A stretch of 28,263 bases of DNA from Candidatus Omnitrophota bacterium (GCA_023227945.1 JALOCC010000023.1:1-28263); one strand, 5' to 3'. Shown: positions 7,182 through 14,299, counted from the first letter of the stretch. The notes: a model not told the origin generated them from the sequence alone. A program made the numbers and translations.

Positions 7182-7439
7182 TCAATCACCCTGATACGCA
7201 GAAAGCACGGTTTTTCTAATAGTTTCAAGCACTTCTGGCGTTAAAGGAAAAACGTTATCGTACCACTTGCCATTTTTGCCTTTTTCCTGCGGCACTCCTA
7301 CAAATAAGCCGTTTTTACCCTCAATAATTTTAAAACCCTTGACCACAAGCTGATCAGAAATTGAGATATCACACATTGCTTTTATCGCGCCGTTACCATC
7401 AAATTTGTGAAGCCTTGCAACTTTGAATTCTAACCCCAT
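7182..7439 (-). CDS. spoVG: SpoVG-family nucleic-acid-binding regulator
   Basis: SpoVG homologue, a small protein known in Firmicutes, spirochaetes and others to bind DNA and RNA and regulate gene expression. The 85 residues match the family length and pattern: FKVARLHKFDGNGAIKAMCD, then QLVVKGFKIIEGKNGLFVGV with the hallmark NGLFV, PQEKGKNGKWYDNVFPLT, and a C-terminal helix ETIRKTVLSAY. GAGGAGGTG lies six bases before the ATG at 7439, which fixes the start. The frame is open to 7598, but those codons read through the structured leader. The leader (7460-7566) is duplicated before a lipoprotein gene, so an RNA-level control shared by the two genes is possible. Confidence 0.9.
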   Translation of the reverse strand: MGLEFKVARLHKFDGNGAIKAMCDISISDQLVVKGFKIIEGKNGLFVGVPQEKGKNGKWYDNVFPLTPEVLETIRKTVLSAYQGD

Positions 7440-7459
7440 AGCAAACACCTCCTCAATGA

Positions 7460-7566
7460 GCGCACAACTTATGGCAGCTACGCCTGCCTCTGGCAGGCAG
7501 GGCGAACATAAGTTGTATGCGCGAATTGATACTGAGGACGCGATGAATAAGAGCGTCCGAAGTATC
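7460..7566 (-). ncRNA. Two-hairpin structured leader of spoVG (copy 1 of a novel motif)
   Basis: In RNA order (minus strand), hairpin 1 pairs GATACTTCGGACGC (7566-7553) with GCGTCCTCAGTATC (7541-7528): two 6-bp stems around a symmetric TC/TC internal loop and an 11-base apical loop. The linker AATTCGC follows. Hairpin 2 pairs GCGCATACAACTTATG (7522-7507) with CATAAGTTGTGCGC (7473-7460), 14 bp with a 2-base bulge, enclosing a GC-rich palindrome. CATTGAGGAGGTG follows at once, so the ribosome site abuts hairpin 2. Copy 2 at 14115-14222 has the same hairpin 1 but a different, still paired, hairpin 2 stem. Confidence 0.6.
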
Positions 7567-7801
7567 TTTAATAAACAAACCCTTTTCCCGTCAATCAAAA
7601 AAACTCATCAGTTGCTGTGTTTAGAAGCGCATTAGAATAGGTAGTATCTTGTAAAATGAGTTATCTATCCCCTTTACTTAATAGACGCGGCATCATGAAA
7701 AATTCTTTCAAAAATTTTTAATTTTTTAGATATGAGGATTTACCTGGGAGTGTAAATTAGATAAGCATAAATAAGGCGGGCTTTAAAAAATTATTTAACT
7801 T
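7567..7801. other. Gene-free spacer between the spoVG leader and the anti-sigma gene
   Basis: No gene, strong promoter or terminator is convincing here. AT-rich stretches and a TTTACA/TAAT-like pair on the minus strand near 7630-7660 could be the spoVG promoter but match poorly. Confidence 0.4.
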
Positions 7802-8365
7802 TTACAAATCGTGCTTGGAAAATCTGTCTTTCAGGCGGCGTGATATTTCGTCATCTTCATCATGAGAATGCTTCCGCCAGGAATCAAGCACCATGATAAG
7901 CGTACGGCCACTTTCGCTTTCGAACGCCCAGCGAAATCCGAGAATAAGCGCGCCAGCCAGAAATTGCATGAAATATTCATGAATGATAAAAGAAAGGATA
8001 AAAAATATGATTGTTGCTGCAAGAAATAAGTTCTTTTTCATTCTTCGTTTTCTGGCTGCCTTAGCTGCCTGAAGATTCTTATCAATACCAATAAGGTTTT
8101 TTGCCTTTTCGATTAAATTTTTAGGTAAAGACGGAAATTGTTCGTTACTTAGACTTTTAGCCTCTATTGCCAAGCTCAGCTGCGATAGGCAAAACCTGCA
8201 TCCGCTAATATGCTCTTCTATAAGCATCAGCCCTTGTCCTGACAATTTATTCCCCATGTAATCCAATAGAGTTTCCTCTGAGGGGCAATTACTGTCCTTT
8301 TCCGGGCTGACGGAATTAAAACGTGCCGTTAGGTACTTTTTTAGTATATTTTCAATCTCTGTCAT
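7802..8365 (-). CDS. Anti-sigma factor with zinc-finger (zf-HC2) domain
   Basis: Likely anti-sigma factor for the adjacent sigma factor. Near residue 50 it has the zinc-binding anti-sigma signature HISGCRFC (His-x3-Cys-x2-Cys), preceded by CPSEETLLDYMGNKLSGQG, the usual opening of zf-HC2 proteins. A basic stretch (ARKRRMKK) leads into two membrane segments (NLFLAATIIFFILSFIIHEY and FLAGALILGFRWAF), and the C-terminus is charged. GGAG-AAGGA before the ATG supports the start. It begins 48 bases after the sigma stop, and the two are almost surely co-transcribed. The inducing signal is unknown. Confidence 0.85.
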   Translation of the reverse strand: MTEIENILKKYLTARFNSVSPEKDSNCPSEETLLDYMGNKLSGQGLMLIEEHISGCRFCLSQLSLAIEAKSLSNEQFPSLPKNLIEKAKNLIGIDKNLQAAKAARKRRMKKNLFLAATIIFFILSFIIHEYFMQFLAGALILGFRWAFESESGRTLIMVLDSWRKHSHDEDDEISRRLKDRFSKHDL

Positions 8366-8413
8366 TTCCTTCTCCTCTTTAATAGACGATTGAACTTGGC
8401 ATTTTCTTTCAAC

Positions 8414-8986
8414 TCAAATAGATTGCCCGCTTATTCCATATTTACCCAGTTCTTTTTTGATTTTTTCTTTAGTCCTGGCAATTATGGTTGAGGCGGTATT
8501 AATGGGTATCCCCAGGATACCGGAAATTTCCTTATGTGTTTTTTCTTCAAGAAGATTCAAAGAAATAATGATTTTTTCCCGGTCAGAGAGGGTATTAATT
8601 ATGTTTTCTAGAATGTTTATAGTTTCTCTATCGGATAAATTTTGCTCGCAATCCTTATTCTTCAATAATATAACATCTGCGATGAAACGCTGCTTGTTAC
8701 GAAGCGTTCCCCGCATAAAATCAAAGGCTTTATTGGAAGCTATCATTGCCAACCAGCTGCAAATCAGCTTGGCATCTCTTAACTGAGTAAGCTTTTCGCC
8801 TTCAAGGATAGAAAGAAATACTTCCTGAAAAATATTCTGAACATCATCTTCGCTAAATGTAAAGCTGCTCGCCTTAAGCCGTTTTCTGATTGCCCAATAA
8901 ATCAACCTGCTGTAACGCTCAACAAAGATATCCCACGCTTGTTTTTCCTTGTTTATACAGCGCCCTATAAGTTCTGTTTCATTCAT
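8414..8986 (-). CDS. RNA polymerase sigma factor, ECF-like sigma-70 family
   Basis: A 190-residue sigma factor with regions 2 and 4 only. Region 2 is seen in AWDIFVERYSRLIYWAIRK, then DDVQNIFQEVFLSILEG (core-binding helix) and LICSWLAMIASNKAFDFMR (-10 recognition). Region 4 is LSDREKIIISLNLLEEKTHK with the helix-turn-helix EISGILGIPINTASTIIART. A 50-residue linker (RNKQRF to NLSDRETIN) separates them and no sigma 3 domain is present. The anti-sigma gene follows directly. The start at 8986 has no strong ribosome site; no other Met fits as well. The regulon is unknown. Confidence 0.9.
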   Translation of the reverse strand: MNETELIGRCINKEKQAWDIFVERYSRLIYWAIRKRLKASSFTFSEDDVQNIFQEVFLSILEGEKLTQLRDAKLICSWLAMIASNKAFDFMRGTLRNKQRFIADVILLKNKDCEQNLSDRETINILENIINTLSDREKIIISLNLLEEKTHKEISGILGIPINTASTIIARTKEKIKKELGKYGISGQSI

Positions 8987-9199
8987 CTTTGCTTATAAAT
9001 TAAAAGGCCTGAGATTGAATAATGATATAGCGTTTACTATGGCTTCGAGTGAATACAAAACCGGTGAAGGCTGTCGAAGATGCAAGAAGAGTTGTTAATT
9101 TTTTAGGATAAGAACCGCAAAAATCATTTAATATCAATTATCGGCCAGCTGTTGGAAGTTGAGAAAAACAATACCGTAAAACTCAAGCAAAATAAACAG
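8987..9199. other. Gene-free spacer between tRNA-Phe and the sigma gene
   Basis: No supported gene. A short plus-strand stretch around 9062-9106 translates as VKAVEDARRVVNFLG and stop. It has no start or context and is probably chance. No clear promoter was found. Confidence 0.4.
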
Positions 9200-9272
9200 T
9201 GCCGAGGGAGAGAATCGAACTCCCCACGCATGGATTTTCAGTCCATCGCTCTACCGACTGAGCTACCTCGGC
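9200..9272 (-). tRNA. tRNA-Phe (GAA)
   Basis: Folds as a full cloverleaf on the minus strand. The acceptor GCCGAGG pairs with CCTCGGC and is followed by discriminator A. The D arm is GCTC-AGTCGGTA-GAGC, the anticodon arm is ATGGA-CTGAAAA-TCCAT with anticodon GAA, the variable loop is GCGTG, and the T loop is TTCGATT with one G-T pair in the stem. The 3' CCA is not encoded. Confidence 0.97.
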
Positions 9273-9488
9273 ACTTGTGAAAAGCCCTTTACAGGGCTAT
9301 GTTTTTATCAAAAATAAGCTATTTGCTATGTTCAAATTTTTTATTTAGACGAAACAATCTTAAAGCTAAATCCGCCTCAACGCTTGCGTAACGCTATTAA
9401 AAACGTAATGGCTAAATATTATTTATAATGTAGAGAATTATAGCATAGAGGCTTATTTAGGCAAGAGGATTTTAAGCTCCGGGACGGG
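9273..9488. other. Spacer upstream of tRNA-Phe with a short hairpin
   Basis: AGCCCT-TTAC-AGGGCT at about 9284-9299 forms a 6-bp hairpin. On the plus strand it is followed by ATGTTTTTA; on the minus strand by TTTTC. It may be a weak terminator of the gene at 9489 or an element of the tRNA precursor. Nothing else is supported. Confidence 0.35.
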
Positions 9489-10331
9489 TTATTCCTCCAT
9501 ATATTCTTTTGCAAAACTCTCGTAATCTTCAACGGCCCGGCAAGATTTATCTAACGTAAAACAGATGGATGGTTTAACTTCCCAGTAGTTTTTTCCATCT
9601 TCAGGTTTCCAGGAATATTCACCGTACTTTTTGCGGTTATAAACATCATACAGCAGCTTGTGAAAGCTTAAACGCCCGCCTTCTTCCATCTTGGCTGATT
9701 TTATATTTATAAAACATTTATTTAATTTACTGTTATAGTGATTTTGAAATCCGCAATTCTTAGGATTAAATCCATTTTCTTTAAAAAAATCGCTCGCCGC
9801 TAAAAAACACTTATTCTCTAATTCCATAATCTCGGTGGAAGATTTTGATACTGATTTAGCAGGAAACTCTTGGCTGCGAGGCAAAAATAACACAAAATAA
9901 TAGGCGACCGAAAGGCTTATAATAAAAAATGACAGTAATACCCCGAGCTTAAACCAATTTTGTTTTGCCCAGATACTCATACTTAAGCCTCCTTTCGTCA
10001 AATTCTTAGAATATTTTGCTCTTATTCTTCTGGCTGCCCAAGAAATAAATCGAATGATAAGATACAAAAGATATAAAAATAATAATGTAAGCCCAAGCTT
10101 ATGCAAAAATAAATATTTTACTACGTATGAATCATTTACGCCATCCGGTGGCAAACTAATACCATCCGGGATAACTACAAAAAGTTTACCGGAAAAAAAA
10201 CTTTTGCTGGATTGCTCTGCTATAGCTATTGTTTTGTAATTTGGTGCTAACGTTATCAACAAAATCCCAGTTAAGAATACTAGGAATAGAATGCTTTCTC
10301 TCGTTATGCTTCTCTTTATTTTATAATTCAT
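9489..10331 (-). CDS. Membrane protein of unknown function with a second, well-signalled internal start
   Basis: I do not recognise this protein. The 280-residue frame has a hydrophobic N-terminal segment (SILFLVFLTGILLITLA), a second near residues 75-98 (LGLTLLFLYLLYLIIRF), a basic stretch, then WFKLGVLLSFFIISLSVAYYFVLF near 125-148. The soluble C-terminal domain has cysteines and NHYNSKLNKCFI. Met118 (9980) is preceded in frame by AGGAGG at seven bases and reads MSIWAKQNWFKLG, a typical start of a single-pass protein. The frame may therefore be two genes fused by loss of a stop, or one gene with internal initiation giving a 163-residue form. It lies 25 bases after the PilZ gene. Confidence 0.65.
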   Translation of the reverse strand: MNYKIKRSITRESILFLVFLTGILLITLAPNYKTIAIAEQSSKSFFSGKLFVVIPDGISLPPDGVNDSYVVKYLFLHKLGLTLLFLYLLYLIIRFISWAARRIRAKYSKNLTKGGLSMSIWAKQNWFKLGVLLSFFIISLSVAYYFVLFLPRSQEFPAKSVSKSSTEIMELENKCFLAASDFFKENGFNPKNCGFQNHYNSKLNKCFINIKSAKMEEGGRLSFHKLLYDVYNRKKYGEYSWKPEDGKNYWEVKPSICFTLDKSCRAVEDYESFAKEYMEE

Positions 10332-10356
10332 ATAAACGGGATAAAGATAACCAGAG

Positions 10357-10731
10357 TTAGCTCGTAATTTTGGTAGTATCCTCTGAATCTTCTTTACAAA
10401 TTGTTTTGTTTACGTAATTATGTATTTTTTTACTATCAGCAGAATTTATTTTAAAGAACTTTAAACCTACTGCAAAAGGATAATAGGCGTTATCTCTGCT
10501 ATCCTGCCATATTATTTTTGCCTTGGCGATAATTGACTCTGCATAATCATCCAGTTTGAAATTTAAATTAAGGTTCATGCCCAAGTCAAGCCTTTGTAAG
10601 ACATTTAGGCGCATACCCCCTTCGGAAATATCCTCACACCGGGAAGACATGCCCAAATGGCCTCCTGAAAGCCTAAAGCGCACGATTGCTGATTTATTTA
10701 TTCTAAGATGCTGCCGTTGTTCTATCATCAA
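10357..10731 (-). CDS. PilZ-domain protein (c-di-GMP receptor)
   Basis: A stand-alone PilZ domain, the common cyclic-di-GMP receptor. The two ligand-binding motifs are present: RQHLR (RxxxR) at residues 6-10 and DISEGG (DxSxxG) near residue 34, followed by the beta-barrel strands GMNLNLNFKLDD, IIAKAKIIWQDS and AVGLKFF. It has 124 residues and no extra effector domain. The protein at 9489 follows 25 bases downstream. TTGACA at 10764-10759 with a TAAATT-like -10 would put the transcript start almost at the ATG. A type IV prepilin peptidase in the window makes a pilus link possible but unproven. Confidence 0.88.
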   Translation of the reverse strand: MMIEQRQHLRINKSAIVRFRLSGGHLGMSSRCEDISEGGMRLNVLQRLDLGMNLNLNFKLDDYAESIIAKAKIIWQDSRDNAYYPFAVGLKFFKINSADSKKIHNYVNKTICKEDSEDTTKITS

Positions 10732-10795
10732 TTTTTAATTTATCATATCCTTTTTTTATGTCAACTTATATAAAAAGATTGGCCATAGGAGCTAA

Positions 10796-11203
10796 TTATT
10801 TTTCGCTTTTGTTTTCTTCTTTCATAAATTGCATTCTGTAACCCTCACGAAACTTCTTAATAGCTTCGTCGATTTCGCTCTTAGGCTTATTCTTAAGCTT
10901 CATTGAAGCTATAAATAAAGCATGGGTAACTGGTATGGATAAATTTTTCTCGTCATTATAGAACTCATCAATTATTAATGCAAGTTGTTCATAATTACCT
11001 ATATAATAAATTTGCCTTGCGCGTTCGCCTTGCATAACTTCTGCTCCTTCGCAAATACCCTGGATAAGAACTTTACGCATTGTTCTTCCCTCTATATATC
11101 TGTTCAATAATATCCATTCCTTGCCGTCATAAGTGCTTTGCGCATAACTGCATAAATTTAGCATAACTACCAAACAGCCTAAAATAAATAGAATTTTTTT
11201 CAT
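10796..11203 (-). CDS. Small exported protein of unknown function
   Basis: A 135-residue protein with a signal peptide (MKKILFILGCLVVMLNLCSYAQS). The mature part is mostly helical: EWILLNRYIEGRTMRKVLIQ, IYYIGNYEQLALIIDEFYND, IPVTHALFIASMKLKNKPKS and EAIKKFREGYRMQFM. Helical exported proteins of this build occur in several Gram-negative groups, but I cannot name the family. GGGGG lies about six bases before the ATG. Its 5' region contains a 17-bp perfect hairpin (11234-11288). It is probably periplasmic. Confidence 0.7.
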   Translation of the reverse strand: MKKILFILGCLVVMLNLCSYAQSTYDGKEWILLNRYIEGRTMRKVLIQGICEGAEVMQGERARQIYYIGNYEQLALIIDEFYNDEKNLSIPVTHALFIASMKLKNKPKSEIDEAIKKFREGYRMQFMKEENKSEK

Positions 11204-11218
11204 TTATTACCCCCTTTT

Positions 11219-11293
11219 ATAGCGTTTAGTGTATAGCAGATAGCGTTTAGTAGGTCTCTCCACGCCCTACGCTAAACGCTATCTGCTAAATTA
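11219..11293 (-). repeat. Long perfect hairpin in the 5' region of the gene at 10796
   Basis: TAGCAGATAGCGTTTAG (11234-11250) and CTAAACGCTATCTGCTA (11272-11288) are perfect 17-base arms around a 21-base loop. The phrase AGCGTTTAG recurs once more at 11221-11229, outside the hairpin. It is close to the ribosome site of the downstream gene, so a folded mRNA leader is possible. Confidence 0.7.
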
Positions 11294-11317
11294 TTAGCAT
11301 CTGTGTCTTAAAAACAA

Positions 11318-11345
11318 AAAGCGGCTCATTTATATGAGCCGCTTT
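11318..11345 (-). terminator. Intrinsic terminator of the gene at 11430
   Basis: A perfect 12-bp stem (AAAGCGGCTCAT / ATGAGCCGCTTT) with a 4-base loop is followed on the minus strand by TTGTTTTT. It sits about 85 bases after the stop of the SH3-like gene. Confidence 0.85.
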
Positions 11346-11429
11346 AAAGTCTAATAAATATCCATATCTTTGATAATGATACTACCTGCAAGATTTTTTT
11401 CAACAAAAATATGGATATAAGCTAAAAAA

Positions 11430-11843
11430 TCAAATCTTGTTTTTTCCAACTCCTTCTCTGGAAAGATAATGCCGGTTATTTCCTTTAATCCATTCAATAG
11501 GGACCCAACCAGACATACCTTTATAGATTCCGCTGGTAATTACAACATGCGCCTTGCCTTTCAAAAGTTCTTCATCAAGCACAAGCACTCTGGTATCTTT
11601 TGTAACTCTTAACACATCATAAGATTCAAGTATTGCCGTAAATGCATTTTTGTCTCGCATCCTATAGGCGTATATCAAATCATCGCCTTTTCTTTCACTA
11701 AGAGCAACACCGAGGCTTTGCCAGGAATAAGGCCCGTGCATTGTAAGTTCCCTTCCAATTAATTCAGGATATTCGGCAAAAACCTCGCGAGACATACCGC
11801 AAGAAAATACCAACAAAAATATGACAAATATTGTTATCTTCAT
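11430..11843 (-). CDS. Small exported SH3-like protein
   Basis: A 137-residue exported protein with signal peptide MKITIFVIFLLVFSCGMSR, cleaved probably near VFA-EYP. The mature domain has SH3b-like strands near the C-terminus: TRVLVLDEELLKGKAHVVIT, then GIYKGMSGWVPIEWIKG, the turn and closing tryptophan common in bacterial SH3 domains. A centre of HGPYSWQSLGVALSE is unassigned. GGAGGTG precedes the ATG by a few bases. It probably works in the periplasm or on the cell wall. The 5' region has two perfect palindromes and the 3' end a strong terminator, so it is likely a single-gene unit. Confidence 0.7.
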   Translation of the reverse strand: MKITIFVIFLLVFSCGMSREVFAEYPELIGRELTMHGPYSWQSLGVALSERKGDDLIYAYRMRDKNAFTAILESYDVLRVTKDTRVLVLDEELLKGKAHVVITSGIYKGMSGWVPIEWIKGNNRHYLSREGVGKNKI

Positions 11844-11866
11844 ATAACACCTCCCCCGTATTATAT

Positions 11867-11960
11867 GTTACGAAGGTTACCGTTAAGACACTTAGTTTAT
11901 TGTAACCTTCGTAACTTAACCATTCCGTCATCGGCGGAATGGTTAACGTAATTTTCGTAA
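11867..11960 (-). repeat. Two adjacent perfect palindromes upstream of the gene at 11430
   Basis: GTTACGAAGGTTAC (11867-11880) pairs perfectly with GTAACCTTCGTAAC (11902-11915), loop 21. Immediately next, TTAACCATTCCG (11916-11927) pairs with CGGAATGGTTAA (11935-11946), loop 7. Related TTCGTAAC and CCGTAAC phrases follow up to 11970. The first hairpin lies just before the ribosome site of the gene at 11430. Confidence 0.7.
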
Positions 11961-12108
11961 CATCCGTAACTTTTTAGATATAACTACCTAAAAAATAACA
12001 TATAATTGACAGTAAAACAAATTTGTTAATAGCAATTATGAAAACGTTTTCCCGGACGCATATATGATTTGTTTTAAATATTCTTTGAGGGTTAGAATGG
12101 TAACTCAG

Positions 12109-12516
12109 CTAGTTTTCCTGATAGGAAGTTATCTCTCCGTTTTTTACCTCCCACCGGATAATATGCCATGATTTTTCAACTTCTGCAGGAAAAACTTCAA
12201 CCTGAGCGGTAGATAAAGGAAATATCAGCGCTAATTCTTTTACGAAAGAAAAGCTTGTTTTTTTAATCTCATTAAATGTTTCGTATTTTCCACTTGAATC
12301 TATTCTTATTGATATACTCCCATTATTACATTCGCCGTATATTTTAATAAAATGCTCTCCCCACTTCGCTGCTGCTGTTTCCAAAAACGGCATAATATCC
12401 CTATCGCAGTGTCCGGTTTCTACTATTGTATCGCCTATCGTTTTTTCTACTGCATAAGTAAAAAACCCTGGGATAAACATGATAAGTGCGAAAATAAGAA
12501 TAGTTATGATTTTCAT
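12109..12516 (-). CDS. Small exported protein of unknown function
   Basis: Unrecognised. From Met at 12516 it has 135 residues: signal peptide KIITILIFALIMFIPGFFTYA, then VEKTIGDTIVETGHCDRDIM and a region with strands SISIRIDSSGKYE and AQVEVFPAEVEKSWHIIRWE. Two cysteines (in GHCDR and GECNN) could form a disulfide in the periplasm. Met at 12528 is an equal alternative start; neither has a good ribosome site. The frame is open to 12555. It lies downstream of the OmpA-LysM gene, separated from it by a terminator, and probably has its own promoter. Confidence 0.65.
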   Translation of the reverse strand: MKIITILIFALIMFIPGFFTYAVEKTIGDTIVETGHCDRDIMPFLETAAAKWGEHFIKIYGECNNGSISIRIDSSGKYETFNEIKKTSFSFVKELALIFPLSTAQVEVFPAEVEKSWHIIRWEVKNGEITSYQEN

Positions 12517-12580
12517 AGTTAGATTCATTTTAAAACAATACAAAGAAAAAGGCAATGTTTTTTAATTGCATTTACATATT

Positions 12581-12620
12581 AAAAAACGCTGACACTATTA
12601 TAGTTAGCGTCAGCGTTTTT
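12581..12620 (-). terminator. Intrinsic terminator after the OmpA-LysM gene
   Basis: AAAAACGCTGAC pairs perfectly with GTCAGCGTTTTT around a 15-base loop and is followed on the minus strand by a T-run (GTTTTTTAA). It lies about 20 bases beyond the stop of the gene at 12640. Confidence 0.88.
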
Positions 12621-12639
12621 CCTCTCGACCTAAAATTAA

Positions 12640-13599
12640 TTATTCAACTGGTATCAAAATTTTCTTACCCGCTTTAAGTTTGTTGGGGTTTTTAATAACA
12701 TCCTTGTTTAATTCATAGATATATTTCCAGCGGTGCCCCTTACCTAACTCATGCTCTGCAATTTTCCAAAGTGTATCGCCTTTTTTTATCGTATACTCTC
12801 TTGTTGAAACTTTAACTTCACTCTCAACCGGCTCCTCAACCTCTTCGACAAATTTTCCTTCTTCTACTCGAGTTGCATCTGCCGGCATGCCTTCTCCGTT
12901 ATAAGGAATCATAACCTCTTCTACCTCGGCAATCATAAATTGAGCATTCCTGTCTTTTTGCATCCCCGGCAGGTCTGTTACCGGGCTAACGGCATCAAGC
13001 TTTCCTCGGCTTACTATCTTAATACGCTCTTCTGGTATACCATTTTCAATCATGAAATTCTTAACTGAATACGCACGCTTACTTCCGAGCTTTAAATTGT
13101 AGCTTTCCGAGCCACGGGTATCGCAGTTACCGGTTATTAGAATATTCGTTTGCGGATTTTTGTTCAAAGTTTTTACAGCGCCTTCCAATATGGTTATAGC
13201 ATCATCTCTTAAGATAGCGCTATCAAAATCAAAATACACTTTTACATTTTTGATTATTTTCTTAATGAGAAGCGATGGCCTTTTTTCCTGGGCCTGCGGC
13301 GGTGGGAGCTCTTCCTCCTTATAATCAAAAATTATCTTGTAGACATAAACATAACCACGATTTCCCCAGGGTGATGCCTGGCCGGGATTAGTTGGCCACC
13401 ACCAGAAGCCTCCTGTTTTTTCATCTTTTACCGGATCAGGCTTCGCATCGCTCGGCCACCAGGTAAATTTTTCCTGAAGAAGCTTTAAATCTTCGTTTTT
13501 TTTCTCTTCGTTGGTTCCTGCAAAAGCCGGAACTATAAAGATTGAAAAAATAAAAATCGATAAGAATAAACTAGAACCTATAATGCTATTACGTAGCAT
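12640..13599 (-). CDS. OmpA-family protein with C-terminal LysM domain
   Basis: An envelope protein with two peptidoglycan-binding modules. After a signal peptide (SIIGSSLFLSIFIFSIFIVPAFA) comes a Trp-rich segment with WWP twice, then an OmpA-like domain (VKVYFDFDSAILRDDAI, ITGNCDTRGSESYNLKLGSK, RAYSVKNFMIENGI, IKIVSRGK) and a LysM domain at the end (YTIKKGDTLWKIAEHELG, NKLKAGKKILIPVE). In the OmpA part GNCDTRG stands in for the usual GHTD-type loop. The frame is open to Met at 13674, two bases after the preceding stop, but those 25 codons come from an AGCTGAAAACTT-type phrase repeat; the start is uncertain between the two. A terminator follows. Confidence 0.88.
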   Translation of the reverse strand: MLRNSIIGSSLFLSIFIFSIFIVPAFAGTNEEKKNEDLKLLQEKFTWWPSDAKPDPVKDEKTGGFWWWPTNPGQASPWGNRGYVYVYKIIFDYKEEELPPPQAQEKRPSLLIKKIIKNVKVYFDFDSAILRDDAITILEGAVKTLNKNPQTNILITGNCDTRGSESYNLKLGSKRAYSVKNFMIENGIPEERIKIVSRGKLDAVSPVTDLPGMQKDRNAQFMIAEVEEVMIPYNGEGMPADATRVEEGKFVEEVEEPVESEVKVSTREYTIKKGDTLWKIAEHELGKGHRWKYIYELNKDVIKNPNKLKAGKKILIPVE

Positions 13600-13676
13600 T
13601 CTTCTCGATAAACTTTCAGCCTTCAAGTTTTCAGCTTTCAGGCTGACAAAGGAAATAACCGGTTTTTTATCCATAA

Positions 13677-14096
13677 TTATTCTAAATATTTAAGCAATCT
13701 GGCCCAAGTTTGCTTACCAACGATTCCATCGGGCTTTAAATTATTTGCTTTTTGAAATTCTTTAATTGCCTCTTTGGTCTTTCTGCCTATTTTCCCGTCT
13801 ATTGCACCAGAATAAAATCCCGCATTCTTCAAAGCAGTTTGAATTCTCTTTGGCGTAACCTTAGAAATGTCTACTTCCTGTGCATTTACTATTTCTTCTG
13901 ATTCGGGTGTTTTTATCTTAGATAATCTTTCTTCCAAGTCGCGGACTTCTTCGTCTTTTTCCTGTAATTGCTTTTCGAGATCGGAAACTTTCGTTCGAAG
14001 CTCTTCTACTTCGCTACCTGTAGCAGTTTTCTTTGTTGTTGCGCACCCTGCCAAGGCCAAAATAATTACTACGGACAATAAAATCCTTGAAAACAT
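13677..14096 (-). CDS. Lipoprotein with coiled coil and peptidoglycan-binding domain
   Basis: A 139-residue lipoprotein. MFSRILLSVVIILALAGC ends in a lipobox (LAGC). A coiled coil follows (EVEELRTKVSDLEKQLQEKD to EERLSKI), then a PG_binding_1 domain (TPKRIQTALKNAGFYSGAID, GKIGRKTKEAIKEFQKANNL, DGIVGKQTWARLLKYL). GAGGAGGTG lies four bases before Met at 14096, so the longer frame to 14123 is rejected; it reads into the leader. Its leader is copy 2 of the structured motif also found before spoVG. The OmpA-LysM frame begins two bases after this stop, so the two are co-transcribed. Confidence 0.88.
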   Translation of the reverse strand: MFSRILLSVVIILALAGCATTKKTATGSEVEELRTKVSDLEKQLQEKDEEVRDLEERLSKIKTPESEEIVNAQEVDISKVTPKRIQTALKNAGFYSGAIDGKIGRKTKEAIKEFQKANNLKPDGIVGKQTWARLLKYLE

Positions 14097-14114
14097 TAAA
14101 CACCTCCTCAATGG

Positions 14115-14222
14115 GCACATCATTTTTTCAAGCCCTGACCGCCGCTATGCGGGCGTGGCGCAGAAAAAATGATAGTGCGAATTGATACTGAGGACGCGAT
14201 AAATAAGAGCGTCCGAAGTATC
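14115..14222 (-). ncRNA. Two-hairpin structured leader (copy 2 of a novel motif)
   Basis: Hairpin 1 pairs GATACTTCGGACGC (14222-14209) with GCGTCCTCAGTATC (14197-14184), identical to the spoVG leader except for one loop base. After AATTCGC, hairpin 2 pairs GCACTATCATTTTTTC (14178-14163) with GAAAAAATGATGTGC (14129-14115), again with a small bulge near the base and a GC-rich palindrome inside. CATTGAGGAGGTG follows. The hairpin 2 arms share almost no sequence with copy 1 but are still paired. Upstream, GAAAATGATAT could pair alternatively with the 5' arm of hairpin 2. Confidence 0.6.
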
Positions 14223-14299
14223 TTCTTTAATAGGCCATATCATTTTCCTTCTACGTATATTAGTTAAAAACGTTTATCCGCGGATATTTTCTTAAAAAA

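Noticed and set aside
7567..7640. CTGATGAG then GGGAAAAGG on the minus strand, like a hammerhead ribozyme core
   Set aside because: The stem II region between the two core parts has no complementary arms and no cleavage-site stem III is visible.
9062..9106. Gene remnant reading VKAVEDARRVVNFLG
   Set aside because: Only fifteen codons, no start, no neighbouring match; chance cannot be excluded.
12005..12035. TTGACA with 17-base spacing on the plus strand near 12007
   Set aside because: No plus-strand gene follows and the -10 match is poor.
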